This document shows, one piece after another, positions 25,901 through 35,006 of a stretch of 64,000 bases of DNA. Origin of the DNA: Paludibacteraceae bacterium (lineage in GTDB: Bacteria; Bacteroidota; Bacteroidia; Bacteroidales; Paludibacteraceae). The notes beneath the pieces were generated by a model that ran no database searches, was not told the origin of the DNA, and saw nothing but the letters and a program-made list of their open reading frames with translations. The first letter of the stretch is position 1. Every line of letters begins with the position of its first letter. A program made the position numbers and the translations under genes. The stretch lies in assembly GCA_017962085.1 (NCBI GenBank), contig JAGCWA010000013.1, positions 1-64,000 on the forward strand, given 5' to 3'.

Positions 25901-26922
25901 CCATAATTGCGGGAGAAGGAGATGTTGGTCAGGTCATTTCCACGGTAACACCAGATACCGGAGTTTCTCGTGCCCAACCACACATTACCGGCAGAATCCA
26001 ACGTCATGCAGTAGATCTTCCTGATTTCCAAACCCTGGGAATTATACGGGACAACGGAGTGGAACCTGGCTTTCTCCGAGATCTCATCATCGGTATACCA
26101 GAGACCGAAGCCATCCGTGGCGAACCAATAACGATTGTTCTTATCCCTCAGCACCTTGACGGTGTTCCCGAACGGCACATTCAGCACGGTTGGTTTTCCG
26201 ATCGTGTCTTGGATGTCGAAGATCCACATCTCGTGCGTCTGCGTGGTGACCAGCAGTTTATCGTCACCGATCGGCAACAGGTTCCATATAAAGCCGCAAG
26301 CGTCTATCGGAGGGTCGCACTCCACGATCAACTCGCCCGAAGAATCATAGACGTAATATTTGTCAAGGGAGCCCACCCAGTATCTGCCATATTTATCCAC
26401 ATACATCGACTTGATGTAAGTCTCCTTCGTGCCCTCGTAGATCTTCGTGTCGCTACGGAACGCGTGCGTCTCCGGGTCATAAAGGAATATGCCCTTGGTG
26501 GTCATCGCGAAACGACGTCCATCGTCCGCCACATAGAAGCCCTCCGTCTCCTCCGGTTTGCCCGTCACGAAGACGTCGGGGATATGGTCTATCAAGGTAT
26601 CCCGCTCCTGGTCGTACTCTTCCAGCAGGCCATGATAGCCTCCGAGGAAAAGATTGTTATTATCCCCCAAATGACAAATGAGGACATCCTCCCTACGCAG
26701 CGTCGGGTAATCTTTTTTCTGATGATGCTTGAACGTTTTTCCGTCAAAGCGGTCGAAGCCGAAATCCGTGGCGAGCCATAGGAAGCCGTTCTGGTCGAAC
26801 GTGATATTGTATACCCTATCCGATATCAACCCATCCTCCGTACCGAAATGGTCAAACCGGCCATATTCCTGCGCATTCGCGAGGAATGTGGCGAATAGGA
26901 TTACCGGAAGAATCACCTTCAT
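22960..26922 (-). CDS. Hybrid two-component sensor kinase/response regulator with AraC output
   Basis: A 1320-residue one-protein signalling system. A signal peptide (ending ANAQ) leads into a two-propeller periplasmic sensor made of Reg_prop-type repeats (about 25-670; for example Asn-Gly-Phe-Leu-Trp-Leu-Ala-Thr-Asp), then a Y_Y_Y domain (about 680-755), one membrane helix (about 760-780), the histidine kinase with His at about 818 in Ala-His-Asp-Leu-Lys-Asn-Pro, an ATPase domain, a receiver with the phospho-Asp at about 1108 in Leu-Ser-Asp-Val-Glu-Met-Pro, and an AraC helix-turn-helix domain (about 1220-1320). The start 32 codons below the first ATG is chosen because it begins the signal peptide. 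Such sensors usually control nearby glycan-use genes, but no SusC/SusD pair is present here. Confidence 0.92.
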   Translation of the reverse strand: MKVILPVILFATFLANAQEYGRFDHFGTEDGLISDRVYNITFDQNGFLWLATDFGFDRFDGKTFKHHQKKDYPTLRREDVLICHLGDNNNLFLGGYHGLLEEYDQERDTLIDHIPDVFVTGKPEETEGFYVADDGRRFAMTTKGIFLYDPETHAFRSDTKIYEGTKETYIKSMYVDKYGRYWVGSLDKYYVYDSSGELIVECDPPIDACGFIWNLLPIGDDKLLVTTQTHEMWIFDIQDTIGKPTVLNVPFGNTVKVLRDKNNRYWFATDGFGLWYTDDEISEKARFHSVVPYNSQGLEIRKIYCMTLDSAGNVWLGTRNSGIWCYRGNDLTNISFSRNYGFPAVACTGISEDKQGNLVVGSDGSGVYYVSPDFRNIELVELENNNVCSAVVKENGDVIVPTWGGGTFNIDAKTRAISKEDFSGMHLPSRCYFGACRYGQTLYACSAGDGLYKKEGDKDWQKIILKNDTTEVDRWAFKAIDAPDNTTWALTSTALWRLRNGRCDLIPIKGLEGDKLSTLSLADGACDDEGNLYVTSNKGFFVVEAGKDECELSDFVPACSYHSIQRDDNGFFWLAGDNGIARVDVKKKSFRLLTDSRNNIALHYFIFRSGFKDSRGRIHFGTNDGFVTFDPAHLAVDTSIPYLAFSDLYISNNKVKRGSGPLKECNLWDGHLSLEYDQTDITIHFDAIDYSEFDPIQYRYRLSNLKEEWSEISGDKFVQFSHLPVGDYTLTIEAFRNNKECQPRQITLSIKVLPPWWETWWFKALSALVITLIVGSIILLRIKRLMHAKKELEQKVNERTSELKEALADKDRLISVVAHDLKNPMFAIVGALENLSSDAGTLNEQDRQRITNSTYDSAKALQNEMLKILDWAQSKKEDITCHPSDVDVQSVIRNVTLLLSNVMGKKRILLTTDIRLTHFAFADPRMLEAVIRNLLGNAIKFTPEGGSISILSWMDNKTVKIAVKDNGVGMSDEQVKRLQAGESTVSTQGTNSEEGNGLGYRICRNYILRNNGSMDVESKQGLGTIITITLPASERKVEIKEAYKMDEPKSVEDYSILTGNTAIVIDDNPLICENVKTLLSSYLNVLTASNGKEALEIIEQKKPDIILSDVEMPVMNGIEMSRIIEQSVETEHIPLLFLSARNEDSDRLIGLKSGAVDYIPKPFRPEELLLKVCNILKMRQKQQQYILNQIMEERRGQTVEEEQSEEEKRPKKVNPFVKQFLEVIEKRYTESDITIEDLAQDMFLSKSTLTRRTNSIIGKTPLEILNEFRLNEAMRQLKNADSETQISDVAYNVGFSDPAYFSRRFREYFGTKPSQVIERE

Positions 26923-26987
26923 TTTAAAACCTATAACAATCGATCGGTTGTCTGCCCTGCGGTCCATAGTATCAGATAAGTACAATG

Positions 26988-26995
26988 CAAATATA
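26988..26995 (-). promoter_or_regulatory. -7 box of the hybrid sensor gene
   Basis: On the minus strand TATATTTG lies about 65 bases before the chosen start. It also lies inside the longer possible reading frame, which supports the shorter start at 26922. Confidence 0.4.
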
Positions 26996-27167
26996 TAAAA
27001 ACGTTGTGATTCCATCATGATTTATTTGTTTTTGATGAACAACTACCCAAGATTTCTACGTTTATTCCTCCTCCGACAACGCCTCATACCCCTCCGCTCA
27101 CCAAAGATGGGGAAGGTACTCGCTTATTTCATCATTTATCGTTATTCCACGGATGGACGGGAAGGGG

Positions 27168-27175
27168 TAGATTTG
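27168..27175 (+). promoter_or_regulatory. -7 box of the flavodoxin gene
   Basis: TAGATTTG matches TAnnTTTG, 39 bases before the ATG. It is followed by an AT-rich GAGTTAAGAATTAAAAA tract of the dispersed type. Confidence 0.45.
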
Positions 27176-27214
27176 CAATGAGTTAAGAGTTAAGAATTAA
27201 AAATACTAAAGCGT

Positions 27215-27709
27215 ATGAAGGTTGGAATCTTTTATGGAAGTAGTACTGGGACCACGGAGGATGTCGCAGGAAGAATCGCCAAGGCGTTGAACGTGGACTC
27301 TGCGGATGTCCACAATGTGACGGATGCTGACTCCGCCATGATCGAGGGCTATGATGTCCTGGTGTTGGGTAGTTCCACATGGGGCGTGGGAGAGTTGCAG
27401 GACGATTGGTACGATGGTATCAAGAAGTTCAAGGCGGCGAACCTGCAGGGAAAGAAGGTTGCGTTGTTCGGATTGGGCGACAGCGGGTCGTTCAGCGACA
27501 CCTTCTGCGATGCCATGGGGATCATCAAGGGCGAGTTGGCTGGTGCCGGCGTGACATTCATCGGAGAGGTTCCATCGGATGACTATTCCTTTGATTCGTC
27601 TGTCTCCGTGGAGAACGGATGTTTCGTGGGACTGGCCTTGGACGAGGTGAACGAGGACTATAAGACCGACGAGCGTATCAGCCGCTGGGCGTCGTCCTTG
27701 CCACTATAA
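27215..27709 (+). CDS. fldA: Flavodoxin
   Basis: A 164-residue long-chain-type flavodoxin, a soluble FMN protein that carries low-potential electrons. The FMN phosphate loop Gly-Ser-Ser-Thr-Gly-Thr-Thr-Glu is at residues 8-15, the Ser-Ser-Thr-Trp-Gly loop near 54-58 and the Gly-Leu-Gly-Asp loop near 87-90. It precedes a DUF2023 gene, a pairing common in Bacteroidales. Confidence 0.93.
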   Translation: MKVGIFYGSSTGTTEDVAGRIAKALNVDSADVHNVTDADSAMIEGYDVLVLGSSTWGVGELQDDWYDGIKKFKAANLQGKKVALFGLGDSGSFSDTFCDAMGIIKGELAGAGVTFIGEVPSDDYSFDSSVSVENGCFVGLALDEVNEDYKTDERISRWASSLPL

Positions 27710-27756
27710 GAGAGTCTTATATACATGATGTGAAATAAAATTAAAGGAGGTAGGTT

Positions 27757-28137
27757 ATGCAAATGATGATGCCTACGGGCGAATTTAAGGTTTTGTCGAA
27801 CTACATCTATGAGTTCAAGAAAGGGGTGCGCAACTTGGTGCTTTACACGATGGATGTGCGCCATAAGGAGATGGCTTGCCGTCGATTGGAGGGCGCTGGT
27901 ATCAATTACCTCATGCAGCGGGTCAACGACCGGAACGTGAACTTCTATTTCGGGGAGCCAGAATGCCTAAATGTTGTCCGCTCGTTCCTGGATCGTCCGT
28001 TGAATAAACTGACGCCCGAAGAGGATTTCATATTAGGAACACTCTTGGGGTATGACCTCCGTAAACAATGCTCCCGTTATTGCGAGCGGAAGGGACGTAT
28101 GTCGTTTGCCCCATCCATCGCATCGACGGTTATGTAA
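27757..28137 (+). CDS. DUF2023 family protein
   Basis: A 126-residue cytoplasmic protein of uncharacterised family DUF2023, with Asn-Tyr-Ile-Tyr-Glu-Phe-Lys-Lys-Gly near residue 15 and a Cys pair near 107-112. A strong Shine-Dalgarno AAAGGAGG lies 6 bases before the ATG, which is unusual in this phylum and suggests well-supported translation. It follows flavodoxin by 47 bases, so a role linked to flavodoxin or iron supply is likely but unproven. Confidence 0.82.
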   Translation: MQMMMPTGEFKVLSNYIYEFKKGVRNLVLYTMDVRHKEMACRRLEGAGINYLMQRVNDRNVNFYFGEPECLNVVRSFLDRPLNKLTPEEDFILGTLLGYDLRKQCSRYCERKGRMSFAPSIASTVM

Positions 28138-28223
28138 AATTGCCTCCCCCTCTCCATGGGGGGATTGTATACTGTTGCTATCGTTCCCAAAAGGGAAAGG
28201 TTAATCTGTTTTTTGTGTTGTGT

Positions 28224-28264
28224 AAAGAAAGGGAGGGAATCCAATCGGAAACCCTCCCTTTTGA
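28224..28264. terminator. Bidirectional terminator between DUF2023 and maeB
   Basis: AAAGGGAGGG (28228-28237) pairs with CCCTCCCTTT (28252-28261), with A on the left and T on the right, so it can stop transcripts from both converging genes. A second hairpin, CCCCC..GGGGG, stands at about 28145-28163. Confidence 0.8.
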
Positions 28265-28284
28265 CATTTCATGAACTGGAACTA

Positions 28285-30558
28285 TTATTTGTTGTTCAAT
28301 TGAGCATCAATTACAGCAATGGTCGTCATGTTGACGATATCGCGTACGGAAGCCTCCACATCCAACACGTGAACTGGCTTCTTCAGACCCATTTGAACAG
28401 GACCTACGCTCTCCGCCATACCCATCTGCATCAACATACGGTAAGCGATGTTGGCTGAGTTCAAGCAAGGGAATACCATGGTGTTCACATCCATGCCGTC
28501 GATCTTGCTGAATGGGAACTTCTCGTGACGAAGCTTCTTGTCAAGGGCGAAGTTCACCTGCATCTCACCATCCACCAAAATCTCAGGGTGGTTCTTATGC
28601 AAGTTCTCCACAGCGTCGTGTACCAAGCAAGGGTTTCCTGTGGAATCCGCGCCGAAGTTAGAGTAGGACAACATAGCCATCACTGGGTGCTCGTTGAACA
28701 ACTTCACCGTCTCGTTGGTCAATACCGCGATCTCAGCCAACACGTCAGCTGATGGAGAATCGTTCACCAAAGTATCCGCCAAGAAGTAAACGCCCTTGGA
28801 AGTGTTCAGGATGTTGAGCGCCGCGATGTTCGTGACACCATCACGCATTCCGATGATATCCATAGCAGGCTTGATGGCCTCCATGTAGCGGGTATATGAA
28901 CCGGTGATCATAGCGTCCGCCTCACCCATCTCCACCATCATGGCGCCGAAGTAGTTGCGGTCGTACATCTTCTCGTTCGCCTCAGAGTAGGTGTAACCCT
29001 TGCGGGCCAACTTCTCGGAGAGGTATTTAGCGTAACGGTTGCGGCGAGACTCCTCACGGTCGTGACGGAGGTTGATGATCTCGATGCCCTCGATGTCGAT
29101 ACCGTTCTCTTTCGCGATCTTAGCGATACGCTCCTCGTTACCCAAAAGGATAGGAATACAGATGCCCTCTTTCTTCGTCGTGGAAGCGGCCTGTAATGTA
29201 TTAGGGGTGTTAGCCTCCGTGAAGACCACACGTTTAGGATTTGCCTTAGCGGCCTCGGTCAACGAACCGATCAACGTGTTGTCCAATCCCATGCGGGCGC
29301 GGAGCTCAGCCTTGTACTCGTTCCAGTTGGTGATGTTCTTGCGGGCCACACCTGAATCCATAGCTGCCTTAGCGACTGCCGGAGCGACTGTCTCGAGCAA
29401 ACGTGGGTCGAATGCCGTAGGGATGATATAGTCAGGACCGAACTTCATCTTCTTGTTGCCGTAAGCGATGGAGACTGCCTCAGGTACCGGTTGCTTAGCC
29501 AAGTCGGCCAAGGCGTGCACAGCGGCCAGCTTCATCTCCTCGTTGATGGCCTTAGCGTGGGTATCCAACGCACCACGGAAGATGTAAGGGAATCCTAACA
29601 CGTTGTTGATTTGGTTCGGATAGTCGGAACGACCCGTACCGCAGATCACGTCAGGGCGGGAAGCCTTCGCATCCTCGTAGGAGATCTCAGGCGTAGGGTT
29701 GGCCAATGCGAAGACGATAGGGTTCTTAGCCATCGAACGAACCATGTCTTGGCTCAACACGTTACCCTTGGAGAGACCCAAGAAGACGTCCGCATCCTTT
29801 ACAGCCTCCGCCAACGTCGTGATGTCACGGCTAGTGGCGAAAGGTTTCTTTCTGTCGTTCAAGTCTGTTCTCTTGGTGTTGATGACACCCTTGGAGTCGC
29901 ACATCACGATGTTCTCCAAACGGGCACCCAACGCCATATAAAGTTTCGTGCACGAGTTGGCTGCGGCACCGGCACCATTCACCACGATCTTCACATTCTC
30001 GATCTTCTTGCCAACCAATTCCAATGCGTTCACCAAAGCGGCCGAAGAGATGATCGCCGTACCGTGTTGGTCGTCGTGCATCAACGGGATGTCCAGCTCA
30101 GCCTTCAGACGGTCCTCGATCTCGAAGCATTCAGGAGCCTTGATATCCTCCAAGTTGATACCACCGAACGTAGGAGCGATTGCTTTGACAGTCTGGCAGA
30201 ACTTGTCGATGTCCTTCTCGTTCACCTCGATATCGAACACGTCGATGTCAGCAAAGATCTTGAACAAGAGTCCCTTACCTTCCATAACCGGCTTGCCTGC
30301 CTCAGCGCCTATGTCGCCAAGACCCAAGACAGCCGTTCCGTTAGAAATCACAGCCACCAAATTACCCTTGGCGGTGTAATCGTATGCCTTGTGCTGATCC
30401 TTCTGGATCTCCAAACATGGCTCTGCCACACCTGGAGAATAAGCCAATGCCAAATCCCTCTGGGTGGCTGTCGGCTTGGTTGGAACTACTTGGACCTTTC
30501 CTGGTCTTCCCTCCGCATGATACCTTAACGCATCTGATTGTTTTTTCTCGTCACTCAT
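28285..30558 (-). CDS. maeB: NADP-dependent malic enzyme with phosphotransacetylase-like domain
   Basis: A 757-residue MaeB-type protein. Residues about 1-430 are malic enzyme: Tyr-Ser-Pro-Gly-Val-Ala near 39, Gly-Asp-Ile-Gly near 80, Asp-Asp-Gln-His-Gly-Thr-Ala near 163 and the nucleotide loop Gly-Ala-Gly-Ala-Ala near 195. Residues about 430-757 match phosphate acetyltransferase in fold, a part thought to regulate or be inactive in MaeB. It converts malate to pyruvate and CO2 with NADPH formation. It is transcribed alone. Confidence 0.93.
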   Translation of the reverse strand: MSDEKKQSDALRYHAEGRPGKVQVVPTKPTATQRDLALAYSPGVAEPCLEIQKDQHKAYDYTAKGNLVAVISNGTAVLGLGDIGAEAGKPVMEGKGLLFKIFADIDVFDIEVNEKDIDKFCQTVKAIAPTFGGINLEDIKAPECFEIEDRLKAELDIPLMHDDQHGTAIISSAALVNALELVGKKIENVKIVVNGAGAAANSCTKLYMALGARLENIVMCDSKGVINTKRTDLNDRKKPFATSRDITTLAEAVKDADVFLGLSKGNVLSQDMVRSMAKNPIVFALANPTPEISYEDAKASRPDVICGTGRSDYPNQINNVLGFPYIFRGALDTHAKAINEEMKLAAVHALADLAKQPVPEAVSIAYGNKKMKFGPDYIIPTAFDPRLLETVAPAVAKAAMDSGVARKNITNWNEYKAELRARMGLDNTLIGSLTEAAKANPKRVVFTEANTPNTLQAASTTKKEGICIPILLGNEERIAKIAKENGIDIEGIEIINLRHDREESRRNRYAKYLSEKLARKGYTYSEANEKMYDRNYFGAMMVEMGEADAMITGSYTRYMEAIKPAMDIIGMRDGVTNIAALNILNTSKGVYFLADTLVNDSPSADVLAEIAVLTNETVKLFNEHPVMAMLSYSNFGADSTGNPCLVHDAVENLHKNHPEILVDGEMQVNFALDKKLRHEKFPFSKIDGMDVNTMVFPCLNSANIAYRMLMQMGMAESVGPVQMGLKKPVHVLDVEASVRDIVNMTTIAVIDAQLNNK

Positions 30559-30839
30559 AATATTTCGCGAATTATGTTTTTCAACATACTTTAAATTTTC
30601 CGCGAAGATAATAAAAATTCCTTTTGCGTCCCAATTCCTTTCTTTTTTATGTTAAATAATGTCATTTGTTTACAGAATGATAGTTATAGCAAAACTAATA
30701 TGATAAAATGAGAGGAGGAGACAATTGCCTTCCCAGTGATACTTTTCAGTGTCAATCGCTCCAAAAAATACCTACAAATAGGGATGCCAACTTCCGGAAA
30801 TACCAACTATTCACTATGACCCACGATAGGCTGAGCGCC

Positions 30840-30847
30840 TAACTTTG
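30840..30847 (+). promoter_or_regulatory. -7 box at the head of the porin/imelysin/cytochrome module
   Basis: TAACTTTG matches TAnnTTTG and lies 22 bases before the first ATG. The rest of the 30559-30839 gap holds no gene; it is AT-rich, and on the minus strand has TATCTTCG as a possible box for maeB near 30607. Confidence 0.5.
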
Positions 30848-30869
30848 CCCCGTAAAAAAGTAAGAAAAA

Positions 30870-32201
30870 ATGGGAACATCCATATTGAAGAAAAACATTG
30901 TGACATTGGCTATTAGCCTAGCATGTGCGGGTAACGCATCCGCACAAGTGGACACGACATTCCAAAAAATCCGCCTCGGAGGATACGGTGAGATGCTGGC
31001 ATCATGGAAGGATTACGGTCTGAACCGTTGGAGTGGCTCGACGCAGGGCAACGCGAAGGTGAACCACGCGCACATATCAATCCCAAGATTCGTGCTGGCA
31101 ATGGACTATAAGTTCAACGACAAATGGATGCTCGGCTCGGAGATTGAATTCGAGGCGGGCGGCACCGGCACCGCCATGGAGATGGAGGCTGGCTCGGGCA
31201 GCGAGAACGGGGAGTACGAGACGGAGATCGAGAAGGGTGGCGAGGTGGCCTTGGAGCAGTTCCACCTCACCCGCTATTTCGCAAGGGCCTTCAGCGTCAA
31301 AGCGGGCCATATCGTCTTACCGGTCGGACAGACCAACACACATCACGAACCAATCAATTTCTTCACCACCTTCCGCCCTGAGGGAGCGACTACCCTCCTA
31401 CCCTGCACATGGCACGAGACGGGTCTGGAGTTCTTCGGAACGATAGGGAAAGAGGCCGCCGAATTCGACTACCAGGCGCAGATCGTGGCAGGTCAGAACC
31501 CGCTGGGCTTCAGCCGCTACAATTGGATCAAGGGAGGCAAACAGGGGCTGTTCGAGATGGACAACTTCTCCAGTCCGGCCTACGTCTTCCGTCTGGATTA
31601 CTTGGGCGTGAAAGGGTTACGGTTGGGCATGTCGATGTACTTCTGCTACGATGCGGGCAAGAACTGCGACCGACTCATCACCTTCAACAACGATGACCCG
31701 GTGAACATCTCCATCTTCTCGGCCGATGCGCAGTACAAGCACAAGTTCTTCACATTCCGTGGCAACTACCTCAGCGGCAATCTGTCAGAGCCTTTGGTCG
31801 TGGATAAAATCATCCGCACCTACTCCTCCAAGTCGGGTTACAACCGCAGTCCGAACGTGGCGGAGAGGGCCCTCACCTACAACTTCGAGTTGGGCGTGAA
31901 TCTGAAAAACGTCTTTAACGCTGGGAAGAAGTTCCCGGTCATCTACCCCTTCGCCCACTACGAGTATTACAACCCGCAGGAGGATGGAGTGAGCCTACAG
32001 GTGATGGACGACCGCTGTCAAGTGAGCTACTGGACTTGGGGATTGAACTACTTCGTCCTGCCTAACCTTGTCATCAAGGCGGACTACACGAGCAGGAGGA
32101 TCGGAACGAGCCAAGTATTCAAGAACACGAAATCGAACTACAACAACGAGAACGAGCTGAACCTCTCCATCGCTTACGTGGCTTGGTTTCTGAACAAATA
32201 A
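30870..32201 (+). CDS. Porin-like outer-membrane protein (module gene 1)
   Basis: A 443-residue outer-membrane barrel with a signal peptide of about 25 residues (ending ASAQ). The body has long amphipathic strands with the features of phosphate-selective-porin-like proteins: Arg-Leu-Gly-Gly-Tyr-Gly-Glu-Met near the start, Gly-Ser-Glu-Ile-Glu-Phe-Glu, a Leu-Glu-Gln-Phe-His-Leu-Thr-Arg-Tyr strand, and a C-terminal aromatic-rich end. A Glu/Gly-rich loop at about residues 90-125 is acidic and could bind cations. It leads a plus-strand set of six genes. Confidence 0.75.
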   Translation: MGTSILKKNIVTLAISLACAGNASAQVDTTFQKIRLGGYGEMLASWKDYGLNRWSGSTQGNAKVNHAHISIPRFVLAMDYKFNDKWMLGSEIEFEAGGTGTAMEMEAGSGSENGEYETEIEKGGEVALEQFHLTRYFARAFSVKAGHIVLPVGQTNTHHEPINFFTTFRPEGATTLLPCTWHETGLEFFGTIGKEAAEFDYQAQIVAGQNPLGFSRYNWIKGGKQGLFEMDNFSSPAYVFRLDYLGVKGLRLGMSMYFCYDAGKNCDRLITFNNDDPVNISIFSADAQYKHKFFTFRGNYLSGNLSEPLVVDKIIRTYSSKSGYNRSPNVAERALTYNFELGVNLKNVFNAGKKFPVIYPFAHYEYYNPQEDGVSLQVMDDRCQVSYWTWGLNYFVLPNLVIKADYTSRRIGTSQVFKNTKSNYNNENELNLSIAYVAWFLNK

Positions 32202-32238
32202 GCACAATAAAAACAATAAACATTAAATCATACGAACA

Positions 32239-33426
32239 ATGAAAAAAAGAGCATTTTTAGCAGCCGGACTGATTGCCTTCGGCGCAGTGACGTTCAACGC
32301 CTGCAAGGACGATGACGAAGAGACTCTGGCAAACATCGACGACTCCACCGCCATCAACGCGGAATACACCTCCGCCTATGCGAAGCAGTGGGGCAATTAC
32401 ATGCGTACCGTAGCATCCCTCCTCAAGACGGATGCGGAGAACCTCTACGCTTACTGGAACGACAGCTACGAAGGGGGAGATAGCTATGCGAAGCGCTTCC
32501 TTTCCCACACGGGCGCAGGGTTCCAATCATCCAAGGATTGTGTGGAACAGATCATAGACGGTTGCGTGGACATCGCCAATGAGGTGGGTGATTCCAAGAT
32601 CGGCGGACCGGTCGAGAAGTGGAGCGAGAACAACAAGGAGGAGGCGGTCCTCGCCGTCGAGTCATGGTTCTCCTGGCACTCCAGGGTGGACTACTCCAAC
32701 AACATCGCTTCCATCCAAAACGCATACTTCGGCAGCCTGGATGGCACCGTGAACGCCAACTCCATCTCGAAGGTCATCAACGGAAGCAATGCAACACTGG
32801 ACGCTAAGGTAACCGCAGCCATCCAAAACGCACAAGCGAAAATCTTAGCCATCCCGCAACCGTTCCGCAACAACTTGGGTTGTAGCGAGGCGAGAGAGGC
32901 CATGACCGCCTGCGCGGAACTCCGCGACATTCTGGACGAGGAGCTGAAGAACTACATCGACGAGAACCTCGCCGACTATAACTGGGACGCAGTCCTCACC
33001 CAATACGTGAACAACGTGGTCCTTCCAACTTACAAGAGCCTGAAGGAGAAGAACGCAGAGCTCTACAACGCAGTGGTGGCCTTCCAGCAGAACCCATCGG
33101 ACGGAGGGTTCTCGAAATGTGCCGACGCATGGATCGCGGCTCGTACTCCATGGGAGTCTTCCGAGGCATTCCTCTTCGGACCAGTAGCGGACAAAGGATT
33201 GGACCCGAACATGGACTCATGGCCATTGGACCTCAAGGGAATCATCAAGATATTCAACACCGCCTCTTGGGGCGAGCTGGAATGGTCCGGCGAATACGAG
33301 GAAATGCCTGAGGAGGGCGAAGGCTCACAGCATGCGCAGGACATCGAGTCCGCTCAGAACCTCCGAGGATTCCACACGTTGGAATACCTCATCTTCAAGG
33401 ACGGCAAGGCGCGGACGATCCATTGA
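32239..33426 (+). CDS. Imelysin-family lipoprotein
   Basis: A 395-residue lipoprotein (lipobox Phe-Asn-Ala-Cys, Cys about 22) of the imelysin/insulin-cleaving M75 family. The family motif Gly-x-His-x-x-Glu appears as Gly-Phe-His-Thr-Leu-Glu near residue 378. The family is linked to iron uptake (EfeO, IrpA), and its members are iron-regulated in several bacteria; a protease function is disputed. Its position before a di-heme oxidoreductase matches the imelysin/thiol-oxidoreductase neighbourhood known from Pseudomonas and others. Confidence 0.85.
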   Translation: MKKRAFLAAGLIAFGAVTFNACKDDDEETLANIDDSTAINAEYTSAYAKQWGNYMRTVASLLKTDAENLYAYWNDSYEGGDSYAKRFLSHTGAGFQSSKDCVEQIIDGCVDIANEVGDSKIGGPVEKWSENNKEEAVLAVESWFSWHSRVDYSNNIASIQNAYFGSLDGTVNANSISKVINGSNATLDAKVTAAIQNAQAKILAIPQPFRNNLGCSEAREAMTACAELRDILDEELKNYIDENLADYNWDAVLTQYVNNVVLPTYKSLKEKNAELYNAVVAFQQNPSDGGFSKCADAWIAARTPWESSEAFLFGPVADKGLDPNMDSWPLDLKGIIKIFNTASWGELEWSGEYEEMPEEGEGSQHAQDIESAQNLRGFHTLEYLIFKDGKARTIH

Positions 33427-33520
33427 TTGTAAGCCCTAAGCAACGAACGATTACACAGGAACGGTGGGGAAAAACATCCCCCCCGTTTCTCTATTTCACA
33501 CAACACACAAACACAAAAAC

Positions 33521-34957
33521 ATGAACTTTAACCTAAAAACATTTGCCCTAACAGCCATAATCGCCCTGTTGTCCGCCGCTTGCGACAACGAGGAGGGGTT
33601 GGAGGTGGACGAGATAAAGGTTCCCGACGGATATATACTTTCGGCGGGCACGTCGACCGTCTTCCTGAGCTCCACCTTCGCCTACGACACCGATGCGAAA
33701 TGGCTGAGCGGCAAATACTTATCACGATTCAACAACGGAGACAACCTCTACGACAACCCGCTCGGTTCCGCTCAGAGCCAAGGCGGACTAGGGCCCGTCT
33801 ATGCGGGTTACTCGTGCGGAAGTTGCCACCGCAACGCAGGGCGCACCGAACCGACGCTCTGGAGCGCTGGAGGAAGCGGAAGCTACGGTTTCTCCTCCAT
33901 GCTGATCTACATCACACGCAAGAACGGAGCTTTCTTCCAAGACTACGGAAGGGTCGTCCATGACCAGTCCATCATAGGCGTCAAGCCGGAAGGGAAGCTC
34001 AAAGTAACCTATGAATTCAAGACCTTCCGATTCCCCGACGGGGAAACGTACGAACTAGCGAAACCCAACTACACCATCACGGAATGGTATGCCGACAGCA
34101 TCGCACCGGAGGACCTCTTCTGCACCGTCAGGATACCGCTCAGGCACGTGGGAATGGGCCCTATGATGGCGATCGACCGCAACGAGATCGAACAGCTGGC
34201 ACGGCAAAGCAACTACCCTGAATACGGCATCTCAGGCAAGGCCAACTACATCACCGAGCGAGGCATCCGCCAACTCGGTCTCTCCGGCAACAAGGCGCAA
34301 CACGCGGACCTGACCGTCGAGTTAGGCTTCTCGTCCGACATGGGTGCGACCAACAGCCGCTTCCCCGAAGAGATCTGCGAGGGACAAGCTCAGATGCGAC
34401 AAGGCACGAGCGCCATGGGACTCACCTACAATCAATTAGACGTCACAAGCGAACAGATGGAGGATGTTGACCTCTACATGCAATGCCTAGGCGTTCCCGC
34501 ACGACGCAACGTGAACGACCCGAACGTGAAACGGGGCGAAGAGATGTTCTACCAGGCCAAATGCCACCTCTGCCACGTGACGACGCTCCACACGCAACCG
34601 CAGGGCTCCGTCCTGCTGAACGGCACACGCATCCCTTGGCTCGGCGGACAGACCATCCACCCCTACAGCGATTTCCTCCTGCACGACATGGGTAGCGAGA
34701 TCATGGGCGTGGGCCTCAACGACAACTACGTCAGCGGACTGGCGCGCGGCAACGAATGGCGCACCACCCCACTTTGGGGCGTGGGCCTGCAGAAGATCGT
34801 CAACGGGCACACCTACTTCCTGCACGACGGGCGGGCAAGGAACTTCGTCGAAGCCATCATGTGGCACGGCGGTGAGGGCGAAGCCTCCAAAAACATCTTC
34901 GCCAAGATGCCCAAGGCAGACCGTGAAGCGCTGGTCGCATTCTTGGAATCATTATAA
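33521..34957 (+). CDS. Di-heme oxidoreductase (DUF1111-type)
   Basis: A 478-residue lipoprotein-like protein (Cys in Leu-Leu-Ser-Ala-Ala-Cys near residue 20). Two c-type heme sites are visible: Cys-Gly-Ser-Cys-His near residue 101 and Cys-His-Leu-Cys-His near residue 350. Their order and spacing fit the putative di-heme peroxidase/thiol oxidoreductase family. The ATG at 33521 is chosen because it starts the signal; the upstream in-frame ATG at 33464 gives no export signal. It follows imelysin, as in other phyla, and would be matured by the ResB-CcsA protein encoded three genes on. Confidence 0.85.
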   Translation: MNFNLKTFALTAIIALLSAACDNEEGLEVDEIKVPDGYILSAGTSTVFLSSTFAYDTDAKWLSGKYLSRFNNGDNLYDNPLGSAQSQGGLGPVYAGYSCGSCHRNAGRTEPTLWSAGGSGSYGFSSMLIYITRKNGAFFQDYGRVVHDQSIIGVKPEGKLKVTYEFKTFRFPDGETYELAKPNYTITEWYADSIAPEDLFCTVRIPLRHVGMGPMMAIDRNEIEQLARQSNYPEYGISGKANYITERGIRQLGLSGNKAQHADLTVELGFSSDMGATNSRFPEEICEGQAQMRQGTSAMGLTYNQLDVTSEQMEDVDLYMQCLGVPARRNVNDPNVKRGEEMFYQAKCHLCHVTTLHTQPQGSVLLNGTRIPWLGGQTIHPYSDFLLHDMGSEIMGVGLNDNYVSGLARGNEWRTTPLWGVGLQKIVNGHTYFLHDGRARNFVEAIMWHGGEGEASKNIFAKMPKADREALVAFLESL

Positions 34958-35006
34958 CTCAACAATAACAACGGACTATCCATTAGCCCTTTAATAGACT
35001 CAAAAA

